This document shows positions 8,869 to 17,057 of a stretch of DNA of 64,000 nt, piece after piece. A program made the position numbers and the translations under genes. Position 1 is the stretch's first letter. Each line of letters starts with the position of its first letter. The stretch is from positions 186,001-250,000 of the forward strand of contig NZ_JALPVJ010000009.1 of NCBI RefSeq assembly GCF_023544445.1, read 5' to 3'. A model generated the notes under the pieces. It was not told the DNA's origin. It saw only the letters and a program-made list of their open reading frames with translations, and did not search any database. The stretch is from Actinoplanes sp. M2I2 (GTDB lineage: Bacteria > Actinomycetota > Actinomycetes > Mycobacteriales > Micromonosporaceae).

Positions 8869-9639
8869 TCAGATCGGGACCATCCGTGCGGCCAGCGCCA
8901 CCGCGGTGAGGTCACCGTCGCGCAGCTTGCCGGCCGCCCCGATCGCGCCCAGGCTCTCGAGTCGCTGCGCGGTCGCCTCGATCAGCTCCTCGTCGCCGCC
9001 GAGCAACCGGCGCGCGATCTTGGCCTGCCAAGGGCTGAGATCGGCGTAGGCACACTGATCCAGGGCCTTGATCGTGGCGGCGTCGAGCGTGCCCGCGAGG
9101 GCCCGCTCGGTGACGACGCCGAGCAGCCAGTCGGGCCACCAGCCGTACTTGCCGACCACCAGCCCCGACCGCACGGCCGCGGCGGGGGTCTGGCCCGCGC
9201 CGACCAGGCGCATGGCCAGACTCATGTCGAACCGCTCGAGGCGCATGCCCTCGACGAAGACCTTGAGCAACGGCATCGTGCCGACGAACTTCTCGGCCTC
9301 GGCGGCCGCCTCGGGATAGCGGCCCCGCAGGACATGCAGGAGCGCGTACGCCTCGACGAGCCCTTCCTCGTCGGCCGCGCGCTCGCTCAGCCGCTGCACG
9401 GTCGCCTCCAGCCGGTCGACCGCCCGCCCGGCCCGCTCGCTGAGCTCGCTGCTCGAGGGCTTGTGCAGGTGACGCACCATCACGTCGGCGGCCAGCTCGG
9501 CCTCCCGCCGGAGCAGCCGCGAGCTGATCTTGGGCATGATCTCGTCGCTCAGCCCCTCGGTCACCGACGCGACGTCGAACCGCTCGGTCGCGTCGAGGAA
9601 CTGGGCCCACCACGACGCAGGGTGTCCCGCGTGCTTCAC
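8869..9639 (-). CDS. Conserved hypothetical protein, coupled to the SCO6745-like gene
   Basis: A 256-residue mostly alpha-helical soluble protein with no signal peptide or membrane segment. I do not recognise a catalytic motif; the C-terminal half has the look of a helical-repeat protein. The GTG at 9639 is preceded by GGAGGA and overlaps the stop of the upstream gene as GTGA, so the pair is translationally coupled and the products probably act together. A longer open frame continuing upstream in this phase is only a shadow of the SCO6745-like gene. Confidence 0.65.
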   Translation of the reverse strand: MKHAGHPASWWAQFLDATERFDVASVTEGLSDEIMPKISSRLLRREAELAADVMVRHLHKPSSSELSERAGRAVDRLEATVQRLSERAADEEGLVEAYALLHVLRGRYPEAAAEAEKFVGTMPLLKVFVEGMRLERFDMSLAMRLVGAGQTPAAAVRSGLVVGKYGWWPDWLLGVVTERALAGTLDAATIKALDQCAYADLSPWQAKIARRLLGGDEELIEATAQRLESLGAIGAAGKLRDGDLTAVALAARMVPI

Positions 9640-10499
9640 GATCGTCCTCCTCGGTCGGGCAGCCGCGGCTGCAGCATCCCGGCCTTGACCAGGGTGCGGC
9701 TCAGCGGACGGGTGAGCTCGGCGAGGCGGACGCAGGCGTCCGCCCCGATCGCGTCGTAGGCCGGCTCGGCGAGCCGGTCGGTCATCGCCTCGAGGCCGGC
9801 GCGCAGCTCCCGGCCGGCGTCGGTGAGCGCCCCCTCGGCGTCGAGCAGGCCGCGGCCCCGGAGCCCGTCGGCCGCCTCGGCCCAGCTCTCGCGCCGCCAG
9901 CCCCGGCTGACCCGCAGGAAGCGTTCGTCCGCCTCCCCCGAGGCGACGTGCAGCAGCAGCGCCTCGATCCCGCCGACGCCGGCGGTCACCAGCGCCGCCA
10001 CGTGCCCGTCGCCGCGGAACTCGCGCAGCAGCGTCTGCGCGTGCCACAGCACCAGGTGCGGCTCGTCGGGCCAGGGCAGCTCGGCGTGCGCGGCGAACAG
10101 CGGGCGGCCCTGGGGCCAGGCGGTCGCCGCCTCGGCCGCCCGGCGGGCCAGCGCGGCCGCCTCGGCCACCTCGGGCGAGGCGAGCGTCGCGGCGCCGAGC
10201 CCCCGGGTCAGCGCCGCGCCGGCCGCGGCCAGCCGGGCCTCGGAGATCGCGTCCGGCGTCGTGCGCTCCCAGGCCGCGGGCAACGCGTGGGCGACCAGGG
10301 CCGGGTTGAAGTTGTAGAAGGTGGCGATCACGACGCCCGGCCCGCACTCGCCGAACACGGCCCCGCGGGAGGCGAAGTAGCCGTCCTGCGGCCCGACCCC
10401 CAGCTCGGCGTAGCGCTCGGTGGCCTCCGGAGCGAAATAGATCATGGCGTGGAGCGGCTCGGTCACGCGCCACGCCCGCCTCTGCGGCGACTCGCTCAC
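9636..10499 (-). CDS. SCO6745-family protein (winged-helix-like, actinobacterial)
   Basis: A 287-residue protein resembling the actinobacterial SCO6745 family of unknown function: it begins with RRAWRVTEPLHAMIYFAPEA and contains YFASRGAVFG and FYNFNPALVAHALPAAWE, followed by a helical C-terminal half with a winged-helix flavour (GRGLLDAEGALTDAGRELRAGLEAMTDRLAEPAY). Members often sit in metabolic neighbourhoods, but no activity is established that I know of. The 3' end is coupled to the downstream hypothetical gene by a 4-base overlap. Confidence 0.7.
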   Translation of the reverse strand: MSESPQRRAWRVTEPLHAMIYFAPEATERYAELGVGPQDGYFASRGAVFGECGPGVVIATFYNFNPALVAHALPAAWERTTPDAISEARLAAAGAALTRGLGAATLASPEVAEAAALARRAAEAATAWPQGRPLFAAHAELPWPDEPHLVLWHAQTLLREFRGDGHVAALVTAGVGGIEALLLHVASGEADERFLRVSRGWRRESWAEAADGLRGRGLLDAEGALTDAGRELRAGLEAMTDRLAEPAYDAIGADACVRLAELTRPLSRTLVKAGMLQPRLPDRGGRS

Positions 10500-10524
10500 T
10501 GGCGCACTCCCCTCGTTCGGACTG

Positions 10525-11055
10525 TCATTCGGGCCGTCCTCGTTCCGAGCCGCCCCACGGCAGTTCCTCGGCTACGGCGTTCTCGATCGGTGCGGACGAG
10601 TGCGCCGGCGGTGGCCGATCGGCGACGGTGTGCCAGGCACCGGCCGTCCGGGCGGCGGCCCGGGTCACCATGTGCACCGGCAACGGCGGCGGCGTGAACG
10701 GCCCCGCGCCCCAGCGCACCCAGATCGCGACCCGCCCGGCCGCGGCCTCGGCGAGCAGCTTGTCGACCGTGCGCGGCCGATCCAGGCGGTCCACCTCGAT
10801 CGCGATCGGCGGGCCGTCGGGGCGGGCGCAGGCGACGTCGAGCACCGAGGTGCCGCGCAACGGCGGCGGCAACGGGAAGACGCTCGGCGCGCGCCGGTAG
10901 ACCCGCCAGCCCCGGCTCTCGCCCCACTCGGCGATCGTGTCGATGACGCGGGCGGTCGCCTGGTCGTTGCTCAGCTCGGCGAAGTGCAGCGCCTCCAGCC
11001 GGTCGGCCAGGGACCGCGCCGTCCGCGTGCCGTCGTCCGATGTGTCCATCGTCAA
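10525..11055 (-). CDS. Hypothetical protein with a possible degenerate nuclease-like core
   Basis: A 176-residue soluble protein of unknown function. The middle has VLDVACARPDGPPIAIEVDR followed by KLLAEAAAGRVAIWVRWG. The spacing of Asp, Glu and the following beta strand is reminiscent of the PD-(D/E)xK fold, but the lysine of the ExK motif is replaced by Asp, so an active nuclease is doubtful. Two in-frame ATG codons are possible (11055 or 11049). The gene ends 25 bases before the SCO6745-like start and begins 3 bases after the stop of the GGDEF-EAL gene, so all may be cotranscribed. Confidence 0.6.
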   Translation of the reverse strand: MTMDTSDDGTRTARSLADRLEALHFAELSNDQATARVIDTIAEWGESRGWRVYRRAPSVFPLPPPLRGTSVLDVACARPDGPPIAIEVDRLDRPRTVDKLLAEAAAGRVAIWVRWGAGPFTPPPLPVHMVTRAAARTAGAWHTVADRPPPAHSSAPIENAVAEELPWGGSERGRPE

Positions 11056-11058
11056 ACC

Positions 11059-13380
11059 CTAAGCCCCGGCCACGGCGGGTTCGGAGCGCCGGGCCAGCAT
11101 CTCGGTCATGCGCTCGCGGGTCAGCGGCCGGGCCAGGTGATACCCCTGGCCGAGGTGGTAGCCGAGCGCCTGCAGCCGGTCGGCCTGTTCCTGGCACTCG
11201 ATGCCCTCGGCCACGGCGTCCAGGCCGAGCGCGCCGGCGAGCTGGACGACCGCGCGGGCCACCGCCTGCCGCGCCTCGGCGGCCGGGGTGCCGGGCTCGT
11301 CCCACTCGATGCCGTCCACGAACGACTTGTCGAGCTTGACGATCGAGACCGGGAACGCGCGCAGCAGGCTCAGCGAGGACTCCCCGGTGCCGAAGTCGTC
11401 GAGGGCCAGCCGTACGCCCATCTCGTGCAGCTCGTACAGCGTGCGCGAGACCTGCTTGCCGCGCAGCACGGCCGACTCGGTCAGCTCGAGCACCAGACGG
11501 TCGGCCGGCAGTCCGGTCTCGGCCAGCACGGTGCGCACCTCGTCGGTGAAATCCGGGTCGTGCAGCTGACGCATCGAGACGTTGACCCCGGTCTTCTGCA
11601 GGGAGTCCGGGCCGAACTCCTCGAGCCAGGCCGCGGCCTGCCGGCACGCCTCGCGCAGCACGAAGCGGCCGAGCGGCACGATGAGACCGGTGGCCTCGGC
11701 GGCCGGGATGAACTCGCCCGGCGGGACCAGGCCGCGGGTCGGGTGCTGCCAGCGGACGAGCGCCTCGACGCCGATCACCTGACCCCCGTCGAGCGCCATG
11801 ACGGGCTGGTACTGCAGGTGGAACTCGCCCGCGTCGACGGCCCGGCGCAGGTCGCCGCCGATCCGGGCGTGGGCCAGGACCGGCTCCTCCATGCCGTCGT
11901 GGTAGCGCACCCGGTTGCCCTTGCCGCGCTGCTTGGCGGCGTACATGGCCAGGTCGGCGTGCCGCAGCAGGTCGTCGACCTCGATGCCGGGCGTCGCCGT
12001 GGCGATGCCGACGCTGGCGTGCGTGAGCAGGCGGTGCACGCCGATCGGCTCGGTCAGGGTCCTGAGCAGGCGGTCGGCCACGGCCTCGCCGACCACGTCG
12101 GGGCCGGTCAGCAGCACGGCGAACTCGTCGCCGCCGAGCCGGGCGGGCAGTGCGCAGGGGCCGGCCGTCGTCCGCAGCGCGTCGGCCACGGCGACCAGCA
12201 GCTCGTCACCGACGTCGTGGCCGAGCGAGTCGTTGACCGTCTTGAAGTCGTCGAGATCGACCAGGAGCACGGTCGCCCCGCCTTTCCCGAGCGCCGCGGC
12301 GACCCGCTCGCGGAACAGGCCGCGGTTGGCCAGGCCGGTGAGCCCGTCGTGGGCGCCGTCGTGGCGCAGCCGCTCCTCGGTGGCGCGCTTCTCGTCGAGC
12401 AGGCGGGTGTTCTCCCGGGTGGCGGTGAGCTGGCGTACGGCGATCAGCGCGGTCAGCACGACCACGGCGAGCACGACCACGCGGTCGGGCCCGGACAGGC
12501 CGCCGCGGAGCACGCCGAGCAGCGAGGCGTCGATGGCGATCATGGCCAGATAGGGCAGCCACTGGTTGGCTTGGCGCGCGCGGGACCCGGCCGAGTTCCT
12601 CTGCTGGTGCACGGCCCCCGTGGTCAGCAGGAAGGCGGCCGGCATGACGATCGCCTGGGCCAGCAGCGCACCCTCGTCGCCGTACTGCGACAGCACCGCG
12701 ATGCCCCCCGCGACCAGCGCCGACGCGGCGATCAGCCGCAGCGCCCGCCGGTCGACCGGGCCACCGGCGATGTACGAGACCTTGACGACCGCCCCGAGGC
12801 CGATCAGGAAGGTCAGGCCGGTCAGCACGAGCGCCTGGGTGGTCCAGCGGTCGGTGGCGGTGGCCATGGGTACGAGTCCGAAGATCCAGATCAGGCTCCC
12901 GCCGCCGACGAAGGCGATCGCCCGGTCGACGAGCTGTCTGCGACGGGCCGCGGCGCCCGAGACGCCGAGCGGCACCCGGACGACCGCCCACATCGCGGCC
13001 AGCAGCCCCACGCCCGCGGGCACGGCGGTGCCATACGACATGTACGGCAGTTCCGGGGAGATCGCGAAGGCGGTGACCGCCAGCCACCCGTACCCGGTGG
13101 TGAGCCCGGCCATCCCGACGAGGAGCAGCTGCCAGAACCGCCGGCCCGCCGGTTCGAGCCGGGCCCGGCGCAGCAGCGCGGCGATCGACGAGATCGCGGC
13201 CACCCCGCCGAGCGGCATGAACAGATAGGCGACGGCGTCCGGCCCCGGACGGGTGAGGAACCACAGCGTGCCGAGCAGCAGGACCGTGGCGGCGGCCACG
13301 ACATACCGGAGCGGCGCGCGCTGGTCTGTGTTCACCCCGCCTGATTCGGCATCGCCGGACGGCACCGTAGGACTCTTCAC
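11059..13380 (-). CDS. Membrane-anchored GGDEF-EAL cyclic-di-GMP protein
   Basis: A 773-residue protein. Roughly residues 20-330 contain multiple hydrophobic helices forming a membrane sensor. A diguanylate cyclase domain (about 345-500) follows with an intact LGGDEFAVLL active site, then a phosphodiesterase domain (about 515-760) with EALVRWQHP, ELTES, LDDFGTGESSLSLL and KLDKSF, so both domains look catalytically competent. It can make and break cyclic-di-GMP, which in actinobacteria influences development. The GTG at 13380 is chosen because GAAGGGA precedes it; extending further upstream would run antisense to the Hpt gene. The 13381-13447 gap is the shared divergent promoter. Confidence 0.88.
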   Translation of the reverse strand: MKSPTVPSGDAESGGVNTDQRAPLRYVVAAATVLLLGTLWFLTRPGPDAVAYLFMPLGGVAAISSIAALLRRARLEPAGRRFWQLLLVGMAGLTTGYGWLAVTAFAISPELPYMSYGTAVPAGVGLLAAMWAVVRVPLGVSGAAARRRQLVDRAIAFVGGGSLIWIFGLVPMATATDRWTTQALVLTGLTFLIGLGAVVKVSYIAGGPVDRRALRLIAASALVAGGIAVLSQYGDEGALLAQAIVMPAAFLLTTGAVHQQRNSAGSRARQANQWLPYLAMIAIDASLLGVLRGGLSGPDRVVVLAVVVLTALIAVRQLTATRENTRLLDEKRATEERLRHDGAHDGLTGLANRGLFRERVAAALGKGGATVLLVDLDDFKTVNDSLGHDVGDELLVAVADALRTTAGPCALPARLGGDEFAVLLTGPDVVGEAVADRLLRTLTEPIGVHRLLTHASVGIATATPGIEVDDLLRHADLAMYAAKQRGKGNRVRYHDGMEEPVLAHARIGGDLRRAVDAGEFHLQYQPVMALDGGQVIGVEALVRWQHPTRGLVPPGEFIPAAEATGLIVPLGRFVLREACRQAAAWLEEFGPDSLQKTGVNVSMRQLHDPDFTDEVRTVLAETGLPADRLVLELTESAVLRGKQVSRTLYELHEMGVRLALDDFGTGESSLSLLRAFPVSIVKLDKSFVDGIEWDEPGTPAAEARQAVARAVVQLAGALGLDAVAEGIECQEQADRLQALGYHLGQGYHLARPLTRERMTEMLARRSEPAVAGA

Positions 13381-13447
13381 CGGTTCCCTTCGCAGATCAC
13401 AGTCGAAACGGCCACCGGAACGGACCCCGGCAAGCAGGATGGAGAGC

Positions 13448-13828
13448 ATGGAGAGCAGCCGGGAGGACGAGGTCCGGAGCCGTCTGGCCGACATCGCCGG
13501 CCCCGAGCCGGGACCGGGCGAGCAGGCCCTGATCGGCCGGCTGATCCGGTCGTACCTGGAGAAGACACCGGGCGGCGTCGACCGGCTGGGCGAGCTGCTG
13601 CGCGGCGGCGACACCGCCACGCTGCGCGAACAAGCCCACGCGCTGAAGGGATCGGCGTCGAACATCGGGGCCGACAGCCTGGCCGCCGTCTTCGCCGAGG
13701 TCGAGCGGGCGGCCCGGGTCGGCGACGTGCCCGATCCCGACCTCACGCTGGGCCGGATAGCCGCCGAGCAGGCCCTGGTCGTGCCCATCCTCGAACGGTT
13801 CGCGGGCGACGCCCCGGCCGGGCCCTGA
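13448..13828 (+). CDS. Stand-alone Hpt (histidine phosphotransfer) domain protein
   Basis: A 126-residue helical protein whose core EQAHALKGSASNIGA contains His64, the expected phospho-accepting histidine of Hpt domains. It would relay phosphate between a hybrid kinase and a response regulator. A hybrid kinase (17058-19022) and two response regulators lie within 6 kb. An alternative in-frame ATG is at 13439; 13448 is preferred because GGAG lies just ahead of it. It is divergent from the GGDEF-EAL gene and converges with the response regulator gene, leaving 6 bases between the stops. Confidence 0.8.
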   Translation: MESSREDEVRSRLADIAGPEPGPGEQALIGRLIRSYLEKTPGGVDRLGELLRGGDTATLREQAHALKGSASNIGADSLAAVFAEVERAARVGDVPDPDLTLGRIAAEQALVVPILERFAGDAPAGP

Positions 13829-13834
13829 CGACGT

Positions 13835-14968
13835 TCAGAAGCGGCGGGCGCCCGGGACGGCCAGCACCGGCTCGATGATCTCGATCATCCGGGCGTAGTT
13901 GTTGAGCCGGTCGAGCAGCAGCTCGGTGACGACCATGCCCCGGCCGATCAGCACGAGGCCGTTGGTGGCCACGATGTCCTCGGCGACGCGCATGCCCACC
14001 TCGAGGTCGACCACCCGCAGCCCGCGGACCTTGTCCTTGACCTGGATGCAGCCCGTGACCTTGCGCAACGCGGCCAGCACGTGCAGGGCGCCGTGGTCAC
14101 GGCACTCGAGCACGGTGATCGCGCTCTCCCGCTCGAGCCCGCGGCTCTCCAGCGTCTCGAAGTCCGTCGCGGTGCGCACGACGTCGATCGCGGTCTCGAC
14201 CAGCGGGCTCGGGTGCGGCGGCGGGTTCAGGCTCAGGCCACGGACGATCTCGATGACGTCGGTGAGCATCGGGATGTTCTTGAGCAGCTGGACCGCGACG
14301 CCGGGCAGGGCGTCGACCATGGCCTGCTCGTCCTCGGTGCAGGGCAGCCCCTTGTCGAGCTTGGCCAGCACGGCCGGCGGCAGGGTGACCGCGCCGAGCT
14401 GGGACGCCATGGCGGCCACCTCGATCTCCCACAGCGCGTCGAGCTGCATCTCGTGGCAGAGCTCGGACACCAGGGTGCGGATCCGGCCGGCCCGGGCGAA
14501 CGCGGCCGGGCTGGCCAGCTCGAGACAGCCGAACAGCGCCTGGAGGCTGGCCTTGAGCGTCTTGTCGAGCAGCTGGCGGTCGGCGGTCGACCGGCCGTGC
14601 AGCTCCACCGCCTCGCGCACGGTGTCGCGCAGTTCGTCGGTGCCCACGGGCTTGGCCAGGTAGCGGTAGACGCCGCCGTCGTTGATCGCGGCGATGGCCG
14701 AGGTGAGATCGCTCTGCGCGGTGTGCAGCACGCGCGTCGTGTCCGGGTATTCGAGCTGTACGCGGCGCAGCAGCTCGACGCCGTCCATCCCGGGCATGCG
14801 CAGGTCGCTGATCACCGCGGCCACCGGGCCGAATTCGCCCAGGAGGCGCAGCGCGTCGGCGCCGCTCTCGGCGACGAGCACCTTGTGGTCACGGCGCAGC
14901 TGGAGCGAGAGCGTCTCGAGGATGGTGCTCTCGTCGTCCACGAGCAGCACGGTCGGCCGTCCGGTCAT
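13835..14968 (-). CDS. Response regulator with degenerate HD-GYP-like output domain
   Basis: A 377-residue two-domain protein. The N-terminal receiver (about 1-125) carries VLLVDDEST and the phospho-accepting Asp in VISDLRMPGMDG, with Lys in LAKPVG. The C-terminal region reads like the RpfG/HD-GYP fold: MASQLGAVTLPPAVLAKLDKG, then EDEQAMVDALPGVAVQLLKNIP, where the active family has HDIGKI..P..IL.K and HP..G..LL. Here the metal-binding HD is replaced (SQ) and the GYP and HHE signatures are missing, so it is probably not a phosphodiesterase. The ATG at 14968 follows GGGGGA. Confidence 0.78.
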   Translation of the reverse strand: MTGRPTVLLVDDESTILETLSLQLRRDHKVLVAESGADALRLLGEFGPVAAVISDLRMPGMDGVELLRRVQLEYPDTTRVLHTAQSDLTSAIAAINDGGVYRYLAKPVGTDELRDTVREAVELHGRSTADRQLLDKTLKASLQALFGCLELASPAAFARAGRIRTLVSELCHEMQLDALWEIEVAAMASQLGAVTLPPAVLAKLDKGLPCTEDEQAMVDALPGVAVQLLKNIPMLTDVIEIVRGLSLNPPPHPSPLVETAIDVVRTATDFETLESRGLERESAITVLECRDHGALHVLAALRKVTGCIQVKDKVRGLRVVDLEVGMRVAEDIVATNGLVLIGRGMVVTELLLDRLNNYARMIEIIEPVLAVPGARRF

Positions 14969-15150
14969 TCTTGTCCCCCGCGAAACCGTCAAAGTGTCGT
15001 CCCTGTGCTCGCTTGATCGGACGTTCGGCGACGACGGCTGAGCGTTTCGCGCCCCGGCACCGATCGGCAACCGGATGCGCACCGTCGTGCCGCCTGCGGG
15101 TGCCCGCTGAGGCGGATGGGGCCCGTGCGGTCCAGGTCACCGGCTGATAC

Positions 15151-15180
15151 AAACCAGTTAGTTTATTTTTGGGGTAGGGT
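15151..15180 (+). promoter_or_regulatory. AT-rich promoter/operator segment before the deazaflavin-dependent gene
   Basis: A conspicuously AT-rich island in a very GC-rich context. It includes an imperfect palindrome at 15151-15164 (AAACCAGTTAGTTT), a T run, and TAGGGT at 15175-15180, which resembles an actinobacterial -10 box. The start codon is at 15213 behind GAAGGGA. A TetR-like repressor site is possible, but no such regulator is adjacent. Confidence 0.35.
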
Positions 15181-15212
15181 CTGACGGAACAGGTCACATC
15201 GAAGGGATCACC

Positions 15213-15650
15213 ATGGGAAACGCCACTGCCGGCGACCGGGAGCTCATCCGCCGGGCCCTGGCCATCAGCCCGGCCTCGAGCGCCCGGGACCGGACGGCCG
15301 ACATCACGACGACCGGGGCGCGCACCGGCCGGCTGCGCCGGATCGAGATCTGGTTCTACCGCTTCGAGGACCGCATCTATCTCAGCGGCCTCCCGGGACG
15401 CCGCGGCTGGCTGGCCAATCTGGCCGCCACACCGCGTCTGACCTTCCACCTCAAGAACGGCGTTCAGGCCGACCTGCCGGCCACCGCCCGGATCGTCACC
15501 GACGAGCAGGAACGCCGTCGCGCCTTCACGCACTTCGTCGCCGACCTCAACCAGCCGCACGACCCGGCCCGCATCGGCCGCAAGACCTCCGTCGAGGACT
15601 GGATGGCCGGCAGCCCCCTCGTGGAGGTCCTGTTCGACGATTCTCTTTGA
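15213..15650 (+). CDS. Deazaflavin (F420)-dependent nitroreductase-family protein (Ddn-like)
   Basis: A 145-residue protein of the split-beta-barrel Ddn/nitroreductase family. It has TTTGARTGRLRRIEIWFYRFEDRIYLSGLPGRRGWLANLAATPRLTFHLK, where the GRRGWLANL segment is the usual cofactor-contacting part. Relatives reduce quinones or nitro compounds with F420H2, or act on deazaflavins. The length is close to the family norm. It is transcribed away from the response regulator gene and converges with a receiver-only gene. Confidence 0.78.
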   Translation: MGNATAGDRELIRRALAISPASSARDRTADITTTGARTGRLRRIEIWFYRFEDRIYLSGLPGRRGWLANLAATPRLTFHLKNGVQADLPATARIVTDEQERRRAFTHFVADLNQPHDPARIGRKTSVEDWMAGSPLVEVLFDDSL

Positions 15651-15670
15651 GCCCGGGATGCGGACCCCCG

Positions 15671-16093
15671 TCAGACCGACACCGGCCATCGCGCCGGGCA
15701 AGCGGAGTCGGCCCCGGAATGCCCGTGCGCGCCCAGCTCGACCAGGTCGTTGACGACCTCCCGGAGCTTGTCGTTGGGGCAGGGCTTGAGCAGCACCACG
15801 CAGACCCCGGCCCGCACCGGCGCGCCGTCCCCGGGGTGCAGATGCCCGCTGAGCATGACGATCGGGGTGTCGCGCAGCTCCGCGTGCTCGCGGATCGACC
15901 GGGTGAGCTCGAGGCCGTCCATCACCGGCATGCCGAGGTCGGTGAGCACCAGGTCGGGCCGGTGGGCGATCGCCAGGTCGAACGCGCGCTGACCGTCGGG
16001 CGCGTGCAGCACCGTGTAGCCGGACCGCTTGAGCAACCGGCTCAGGATCAGGGCGATGTCTTCGTCGTCCTCGGCGATGAGTACTACCGGCAT
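15671..16093 (-). CDS. Stand-alone response regulator receiver protein
   Basis: A 140-residue protein made almost entirely of one receiver domain: VLIAEDDEDIA (acidic pocket), phospho-accepting Asp in LVLTDLGMPVMDG, Ser in MLSGH and Lys in LLKPCP. No DNA-binding output is present, so it acts through protein contacts, probably in a phosphorelay with the nearby hybrid kinase or Hpt protein. The ATG at 16093 has GGAG upstream; a longer in-frame start at 16117 would add eight residues. Confidence 0.85.
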   Translation of the reverse strand: MPVVLIAEDDEDIALILSRLLKRSGYTVLHAPDGQRAFDLAIAHRPDLVLTDLGMPVMDGLELTRSIREHAELRDTPIVMLSGHLHPGDGAPVRAGVCVVLLKPCPNDKLREVVNDLVELGAHGHSGADSACPARWPVSV

Positions 16094-16180
16094 CTTCGCT
16101 CCGCTGGTCGGGGCCACAGCACTCCAGCAACGTCACCTTCCAGCATGCGCCCGAGAAGTCCGGGATGTGCCGGTTTCCGG

Positions 16181-16996
16181 TTATGGCTTGACCGCGAGCC
16201 CGACCAGGAACGCCTGCTCGGCGCTCTCGCTCTCGCTCTGCCGGCCCGGTGTCGGACACCCGTCCCCGAACGTCCGCACACCCGGCGCGCGCAGGTCCCA
16301 GTCACCGAAGAGCGCCGTCGTCTCGCCGGCGTCCCGGGCGACCAGCGGAGCGGTGGTGTTGTTGTAGACACGCCGGACCTGCTCGACTTGCGGCGACGGG
16401 CCCTTCCGGCAGGCGTGCGTGAGCGCGAGCAGACTGCCGGTCGGCACGGCCGCGCGATAGGCGGCGAGGGCCGTGGTCAGCCGCTCGGTGTCGGGGACGA
16501 AGTGCGCGACCGACACCAGCAGGATGCACACCGGCCGGTCCCGATCGATCAGATCCCGTACGGGCGGGGAGGCGAGCACCTGATCGGCGTCCAGCAGATC
16601 GGCGTACAGGGCGTCGGCCGCCGGATCGTCCGCGAGCTGCCGCCGGGCGTGCACGAAGGCGACCGGCTCGAGGTCGACGCCGACCACCCGGCTGGCCGGA
16701 TCGAGCCGGCGGGCGACGTCGTACGTGTTGCCGGCCGCCGGGATGCCGCAGCCCAGGTCGAGGAACTGGTCGATGCCCGCCTCGGTGGCCCGGCGCACCA
16801 CTTCGCCCAGGAACTGCCGGTTGAGCCGGACGATCGCCGGGAGGTCGGGCATCGCGCCCCGGGCGGCCACCGCGGCCTGCCGGTCGACCGCGAAGTTGTG
16901 CCGGCCGCCCAGCAGGTAGTTGTAGATCCGGGCCACGCTGGGCCGCTGCGGATCCACCTCGGGCAGCGTGGCCGCCTGCTCCCCCAGCACGTTCAT
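16181..16996 (-). CDS. S-adenosyl methyltransferase of the DUF574/PF04672 type
   Basis: A 271-residue protein with the actinobacterial SAM-methyltransferase pattern: PSVARIYNYLLGGRHNFAVDR at the start, QFLDLGCGIPAAGNTYDVAR (SAM-binding motif I), VVGVDLEPVAFVHAR (motif II), and a helix-rich C-terminal part with TTALFGDWDLRAPGV. The family is large in filamentous actinobacteria, and its substrates are mostly unknown. ATG at 16996 is preferred over an upstream TTG. It is divergent from the hybrid histidine kinase, with about 60 bases between the starts. Confidence 0.85.
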   Translation of the reverse strand: MNVLGEQAATLPEVDPQRPSVARIYNYLLGGRHNFAVDRQAAVAARGAMPDLPAIVRLNRQFLGEVVRRATEAGIDQFLDLGCGIPAAGNTYDVARRLDPASRVVGVDLEPVAFVHARRQLADDPAADALYADLLDADQVLASPPVRDLIDRDRPVCILLVSVAHFVPDTERLTTALAAYRAAVPTGSLLALTHACRKGPSPQVEQVRRVYNNTTAPLVARDAGETTALFGDWDLRAPGVRTFGDGCPTPGRQSESESAEQAFLVGLAVKP

Positions 16997-17057
16997 GGCC
17001 ACGAGCGTAGGCAAATCAGCCCGCCCGGTCCGCCGTAATCGATAAGGTGGTCCGGTT

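Noticed and set aside
10444..13344. 966-codon plus-strand frame
   Set aside because: Antisense shadow of the GGDEF-EAL gene with Gln/His/Arg-rich composition and no recognisable domain.
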